Source of the DNA: Methylotenera_A aquatica
Lineage (GTDB): Bacteria; Pseudomonadota; Gammaproteobacteria; Burkholderiales; Methylophilaceae
Length of the DNA stretch: 64,000 bases
Direction: 5' to 3'
NCBI GenBank assembly: GCA_965601485.1
Contig: OZ271846.1
Location: 930,001-994,000 of the forward strand
The notes under the pieces were generated by a model. It searched no databases. It was not told the DNA's origin and worked only from the letters and a program-made list of their open reading frames with translations. Every line of letters begins with the position of its first letter. Position 1 is the stretch's first letter. The position numbers were made by a program, and so were the translations under genes. This document shows positions 60,416-64,000 of the stretch, in pieces.

Positions 60416-60748
60416 TTAATGATCAAATTTATAGTAATTCTGATTTAGATAGCCGGCAACATTAAGCTCTTCATCATCAAACCATTTTAAGCCAAGCATA
60501 GTGCTGCAATTACGCACTTGCTCTAGCAAGCCTTTAGATGATTTCACAATTGTATTTTCGCGGGTGTAAATGGCAGATCCATCGCCGCCAAAGCTACTGG
60601 CATGACATCTAATGCAGTGTTGACTGTGTAAGGCTTTGCCTGCATTAGTATCCGCTTTAGCAAATAATTCGTCTGCTTGCGCATTGAAACCGTAGGCTAG
60701 CAACGCACAAAATATACAATTTCTTAATGGAGTAATATCACTCAGCAT
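60416..60748 (-). CDS. Small periplasmic c-type cytochrome
   Basis: 110 residues with a signal peptide (about 1-24) and one heme-binding motif CIRCH (CxxCH). A Met suitable as the distal ligand lies in CSTMLGLKWFDDEE. One heme, small and soluble in the periplasm; electron partners unknown. It lies between an M48 protease gene and rsgA, a linkage I recall from related Betaproteobacteria. Confidence 0.85.
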   Translation of the reverse strand: MLSDITPLRNCIFCALLAYGFNAQADELFAKADTNAGKALHSQHCIRCHASSFGGDGSAIYTRENTIVKSSKGLLEQVRNCSTMLGLKWFDDEELNVAGYLNQNYYKFDH

Positions 60749-60766
60749 TTACTAGGTAAGCAACAA

Positions 60767-62035
60767 TTAGCTTGTATAAGGTGCTAATTTTGAAATACGA
60801 ATGCTTGCAGGAGGATGCGAGTCATAAAACGCAGAGTGCAAGGGGTCTGGAGTTAAGGTTGAGGCGTTATCACGGTACAATTTAACCAAGGCTGCAACCA
60901 AATGTTTGGCATTGGCATGCTTAGCAGCATAGTCATCGGCCTCAAATTCATTTTTACGAGAATAGCTCGCCATTAAAGGACGAAGCAAAAATAAGAATAC
61001 GGGCGAAACCAATAAAAACAATAACAAGGCCATATGTTTGCTCATTTCCGTAACCCCTAAACCATTGTAAAACCAAGTTTGGTTCATTAACCAGCCAAGC
61101 AATGCTAAGCCAATAAAGCTCATAAAAAACAACATAGCGATACGTTTAAACACGTGATGATGCTTAAAGTGACCAAGCTCATGGGCAAGAACTGCTTCAA
61201 TTTCTTCTGTATTCAATCTGCTTAACAATGTATCAAAAAACACTACGCGTTTGCTGCTACCAAAGCCTGTAAAGTAGGCGTTGCCATGACCAGAGCGAGT
61301 AGAACCATCCATCACAAACAAACCTTGCGATTTAAATCCGCATTTTGTGAGTAGGGCTTCAATACGCGTTTTGAGTGTTTCATCAGTCAATGGAGTAAAT
61401 TTATTAAATAGCGGTGCAATAAAGGTTGGATAAACGGCTAACATGACAATATTAAATACACTCCATACCACCCATAAGTATAACCACCAATACTCACCTG
61501 CGCCTTGCATTAACCATAAGGCGGCAAATAAAATGGGCGCGCCCAAAGCCAAGCCAACCAGACTGTGTTTAAGCATGTCGTTAAAAAACATGGCGGGCGT
61601 CATTTTATTAAAGCCAAACTGCTCATCAATGGTAAATATTTTGTAATAATCAAATGGGATGTCAATAACACTGCTTAACAGCATAGCCGAACAAATCACT
61701 AATGCTCCACGAATAATTTCGTGAGCTGGCAATAAGTTAAACCAGGTGTTGTCAATAAACTGGAGGCCGCCACCTATGGTGAGTACGGCTAATAGTAATG
61801 CTTGGGCAGCAGTTTCGATTAGTGCCAATTTAGTTTTGGCTGATGAATAATCAGCGGCTTTTTGGTGCGCTTCTAAACTAATATTGCCCGCAAACGCTTT
61901 TGGCACGGCGACGCGGTTAGATTGCACATAACTAATATGACGTGAGCCCAACCAGATGCGGATAGCCGAAGTGGAGATCAGCAAGAAAACGAAAACAAAA
62001 GTTAGTGTAGATGCCATAATAGAGTTAATCGCCAA
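60767..62035 (-). CDS. M48-family (Ste24-like) integral membrane zinc protease
   Basis: 422 residues with about seven membrane helices and the zinc motif LAHELGHFKHHH (HExxH) at about residue 286; the third ligand Glu lies in KNEFEADDYAAKHA. Related to the CAAX/Ste24 and HtpX-type proteases of the inner membrane. Role likely in membrane protein quality control. Divergent from orn. Length matches the Ste24-like group, longer than HtpX. Confidence 0.92.
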   Translation of the reverse strand: MAINSIMASTLTFVFVFLLISTSAIRIWLGSRHISYVQSNRVAVPKAFAGNISLEAHQKAADYSSAKTKLALIETAAQALLLAVLTIGGGLQFIDNTWFNLLPAHEIIRGALVICSAMLLSSVIDIPFDYYKIFTIDEQFGFNKMTPAMFFNDMLKHSLVGLALGAPILFAALWLMQGAGEYWWLYLWVVWSVFNIVMLAVYPTFIAPLFNKFTPLTDETLKTRIEALLTKCGFKSQGLFVMDGSTRSGHGNAYFTGFGSSKRVVFFDTLLSRLNTEEIEAVLAHELGHFKHHHVFKRIAMLFFMSFIGLALLGWLMNQTWFYNGLGVTEMSKHMALLLFLLVSPVFLFLLRPLMASYSRKNEFEADDYAAKHANAKHLVAALVKLYRDNASTLTPDPLHSAFYDSHPPASIRISKLAPYTS

Positions 62036-62127
62036 AACATTAAAAATTAAATATTATGTTATTGTGAAGCATTTGAGCGCTATACGTTCAAATAAAGTGC
62101 GATAATTTAAATATTTTAATCGAATTA

Positions 62128-62712
62128 ATGGAAATCATGATGTCCGCTTTAAGCAGCAATAAAGACAATTTAAAATCAAATGACAACTTAATTTGGTTAG
62201 ACATGGAAATGAGCGGGTTGCTGCCTGACAGTGACCGTATCTTGGAGCTTGCTGCCGTGGTAACCGACGCAGATTTAAATGTACTAGGTGAATCACCAGT
62301 GTTAGTCATCCATCAAGCCGATAGCGTCTTAGAAGGCATGGATGCTTGGAATAAAGGCACACACGGTCGTAGTGGCTTGATTGAAAAAGTAAAAGCCTCA
62401 ACCTTAGATGAGCAGGTGGCTACTGAGCAGATGATTGCCTTTTTAAAGCAATATGTGCCTGAAGGTAAATCGCCCATGTGTGGCAATTCTATCTGCCAAG
62501 ATAGACGATTTATGGCACGGTATATGCCAGATTTAGAAAGTTTTTTTCATTACCGCAATTTAGATGTGAGCGTTTTTAAAGAGCTTGCGCGTCGCTGGAA
62601 ACCAAGCATTTACTCGGGATTTAAAAAAACCAGTAAGCATGAAGCCCTTGCCGATATTTACGAATCAATTGATGAGCTTAAATATTATCGCGAACATTTT
62701 ATAGTTAAGTAA
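62128..62712 (+). CDS. orn: Oligoribonuclease
   Basis: 194 residues counted from the first ATG; starts at 62137 or 62140 are equally likely. DEDDh 3'-5' exonuclease for 2-5 nt RNAs and pGpG. ExoI IWLDMEMSGLLPDSDRILEL, ExoII GNSICQDRRFM, ExoIII His and Asp in KHEALADIYESI. Pairs with the divergent M48 gene as in many Betaproteobacteria. Confidence 0.96.
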   Translation: MEIMMSALSSNKDNLKSNDNLIWLDMEMSGLLPDSDRILELAAVVTDADLNVLGESPVLVIHQADSVLEGMDAWNKGTHGRSGLIEKVKASTLDEQVATEQMIAFLKQYVPEGKSPMCGNSICQDRRFMARYMPDLESFFHYRNLDVSVFKELARRWKPSIYSGFKKTSKHEALADIYESIDELKYYREHFIVK

Positions 62713-62754
62713 GTTGTTATCAATTTTTGTGAAAAATAACTTGTAATTCCCGCC

Positions 62755-62790
62755 CAAAAAAAGGGGGCATAACGAATAGGTTATACCCCT
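62755..62790 (-). terminator. Intrinsic terminator of the glycogen synthase gene
   Basis: On the minus strand AGGGG and CCCCT arms with an inner ATAAC/GTTAT stem are followed by seven T's. It lies 68 bases downstream of the glgA stop. Confidence 0.75.
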
Positions 62791-62816
62791 AGGGAGGAGA
62801 AGCTAGCTTTGGAGAA

Positions 62817-62834
62817 GCTTAATTATAATTAAGC
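62817..62834. repeat. 18-bp perfect palindrome before the glgA stop side
   Basis: GCTTAATTATAATTAAGC, a perfect palindrome in the 145-base orn-glgA gap, 23 bases from the glgA stop. Function not evident; it could be an accessory terminator or a protein site. Confidence 0.5.
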
Positions 62835-62857
62835 ATCAGCCGTGCCAACTTTTTACC

Positions 62858-64000
62858 CTAATGCGTTGATAGCGTTTTTTTATACAAATCTAAATAAAAC
62901 TGCGCGCTAAACTCCCAACTGACCTCGCGACTCATGCCATTTTTCTGAATCTTACGCCAATCCGTTTTGTCTTTCCAGATTTTTAGCGCACGCTGAATAG
63001 TGGTCAAAAGTGATGCTGAAGTGACAGATTTCAACACAAAACCAGTCGCCGTATTATTCTTAAATGTTGCGTCATTGGTATCGGTTACCGAGTCCGCCAA
63101 TCCGCCTGTAGCCGTTACGATTGGGGGTGTTCCATAAGCTAGCCCATATAATTGATTTAAACCGCAAGGTTCAAAACGCGATGGCATTATAAAGATATCA
63201 GCACCTGCAATGATGTTATGTGATAGATGTTCGTGATAGCCAATATTCATGCTGACTTGATCAGAAAAGCGTTTTGCTAAATCGGTAAAGCTCGCTTCTA
63301 ATGCTTTATCACCACTGCCTAAAATAACAAATTGGCAACCTTGATTAATGAGTTGTGGCATGATGGATGGTAATAAATCCAATCCTTTTTGATGCGTAAG
63401 TCGACTGACGATGCCCAATAATGGGGCGTGTGCATCAATTTGAAACCCTAGTTGTTGTTGTAATTTTTTTTTAACGGCTGATTTGCCAGTAATGCGTTGA
63501 TTACTGTAATTTTTGGGCAGATGCGTATCAAGCTCAGGATTCCATTCTTGCGTATCTATTCCGTTTAAAATGCCCGTTAAATCGTTGCTTCGCGTTTGTA
63601 GTAGACCTTGCAAGCCAAAGCCTAAGCTTTCCGTTTGAATTTCTTGTGCATAGGTTGGACTAACAGTACTTAGTTGATCGGCGTAAAAAAGTCCTGCCTT
63701 TAAAAACGAAATTTGTTCAAAGTATTCAAACCCATTGATTTGAAAATGGGCCGCAGGAAGCTCAAGCCTAGTGAGCCAATTCGCATGAAAATTACCCTGA
63801 AACGCCAAATTGTGAATGCTAAAAATAGACTTGGTTGTAGAGTTGTCTAGTAGTTTCATGTAGGCAGGTGCTAGGCCTGTTTGCCAGTCATTGCATTGAA
63901 TCAAATCTGGCTGCCAATTGGGTAGTGGACTGTTCGCGCTACACAGCAAGCTTGCTACGCGTGATAGCACACCAAAACGCAAGGCATTATCTAGCCAGTC
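62858..64000 (-). CDS. glgA: Glycogen synthase, N-terminal part outside the window
   Basis: The frame is open to the right edge: it reads DWLDNALRFGVLSR from the last base, so the apparent start inside is not real. 380 residues of the C-terminal part are visible. They include DLIQCNDWQTGLAPAYMK and SIHNLAFQGNF of the GT5 N-domain, then the C-domain with GIVSRLTHQKGLDLL and FEPCGLNQLYGLAYGTPPI, which holds the E-x7-E catalytic pair. It uses ADP- or UDP-glucose to extend alpha-1,4-glucan. A terminator follows. Confidence 0.94.
   Translation of the reverse strand, partial: DWLDNALRFGVLSRVASLLCSANSPLPNWQPDLIQCNDWQTGLAPAYMKLLDNSTTKSIFSIHNLAFQGNFHANWLTRLELPAAHFQINGFEYFEQISFLKAGLFYADQLSTVSPTYAQEIQTESLGFGLQGLLQTRSNDLTGILNGIDTQEWNPELDTHLPKNYSNQRITGKSAVKKKLQQQLGFQIDAHAPLLGIVSRLTHQKGLDLLPSIMPQLINQGCQFVILGSGDKALEASFTDLAKRFSDQVSMNIGYHEHLSHNIIAGADIFIMPSRFEPCGLNQLYGLAYGTPPIVTATGGLADSVTDTNDATFKNNTATGFVLKSVTSASLLTTIQRALKIWKDKTDWRKIQKNGMSREVSWEFSAQFYLDLYKKTLSTH

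Noticed and set aside
1..64000. CRISPR arrays, insertion sequences, integrases, rRNA genes
   Set aside because: No regularly spaced repeats, transposase or recombinase motifs, or rRNA sequence were seen on either strand.

Overview
The window reads as the chromosome of a gammaproteobacteria-like/betaproteobacterial heterotroph. The gene content and order (fimV-truA-trpF-trpB-trpA-accD-folC-SPOR-cvpA-purF-metZ; tig-clpP-clpX-lon-hupB; gloB-methyltransferase-rnhA-dnaQ; rsgA-cytochrome c-M48-orn), together with low G+C, fit best with Betaproteobacteria of the Methylophilaceae (Methylotenera-like) type. That placement is an inference from gene content and recalled synteny, not from a search.

Layout. 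1-20126 is a dense housekeeping block, almost all on the + strand: the end of fimV, an EcfT/CbiQ-like membrane protein, truA, the trpF/B/A genes with accD and folC, a SPOR protein, cvpA, purF, metZ behind a SAM-II-type riboswitch with its own terminator, then the protein quality-control run tig-clpP-clpX-lon and hupB. tRNA-Val(UAC) and tRNA-Asp(GUC) follow at 20235-20501. 20502-44110 is an accessory region between tRNA-Asp and ppiD. 44333-64000 is core again: ppiD, fabI, an oligopeptide ABC cluster without its ATPases, a LysM lytic transglycosylase, gloB, a methyltransferase, rnhA, dnaQ, the dTDP-rhamnose genes rfbBACD, queD, rsgA, a small cytochrome c, an M48 protease, oligoribonuclease and the 3' part of a glycogen synthase gene.

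The accessory region is the interesting part. It carries three separate pairs of a STAS domain (anti-anti-sigma type) and an RsbW/SpoIIAB-like HATPase domain, but no sigma factor. Pair A (22943-24081) sits with a GPP34 protein and a substrate-binding lipoprotein. Pair B (31649-35539) is built into an amino-acid-type ABC transporter: the ATPase subunit has an RsbW-like domain fused at its C-terminus, and the other polypeptide fuses two substrate-binding units to the permease. Pair C (35700-43734) follows a CheB-CheR fusion, a very large hybrid histidine kinase and a receiver-PP2C phosphatase. The substrate-binding units of A and B have their two lobes in swapped order (lobe 2 before lobe 1), which ties the two modules together. 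A reasonable hypothesis is a partner-switching circuit whose outputs are transporters and membrane functions instead of a sigma factor. This is inference; nothing in the sequence proves the wiring.

The same region shows gene decay and exchange: a small gene broken by one in-frame stop, a frameshifted second copy of the transporter-linked sensor gene lying beside an acyltransferase gene, a G+C-rich acetyltransferase, an orphan Rap1a/Tai-like immunity protein and a nested inverted-repeat element. A 15-base imperfect copy of the tRNA-Asp 3' end near 44056 hints at how the region may have entered, although no integrase is present. I saw no rRNA genes, CRISPR arrays, insertion sequences or prophage.
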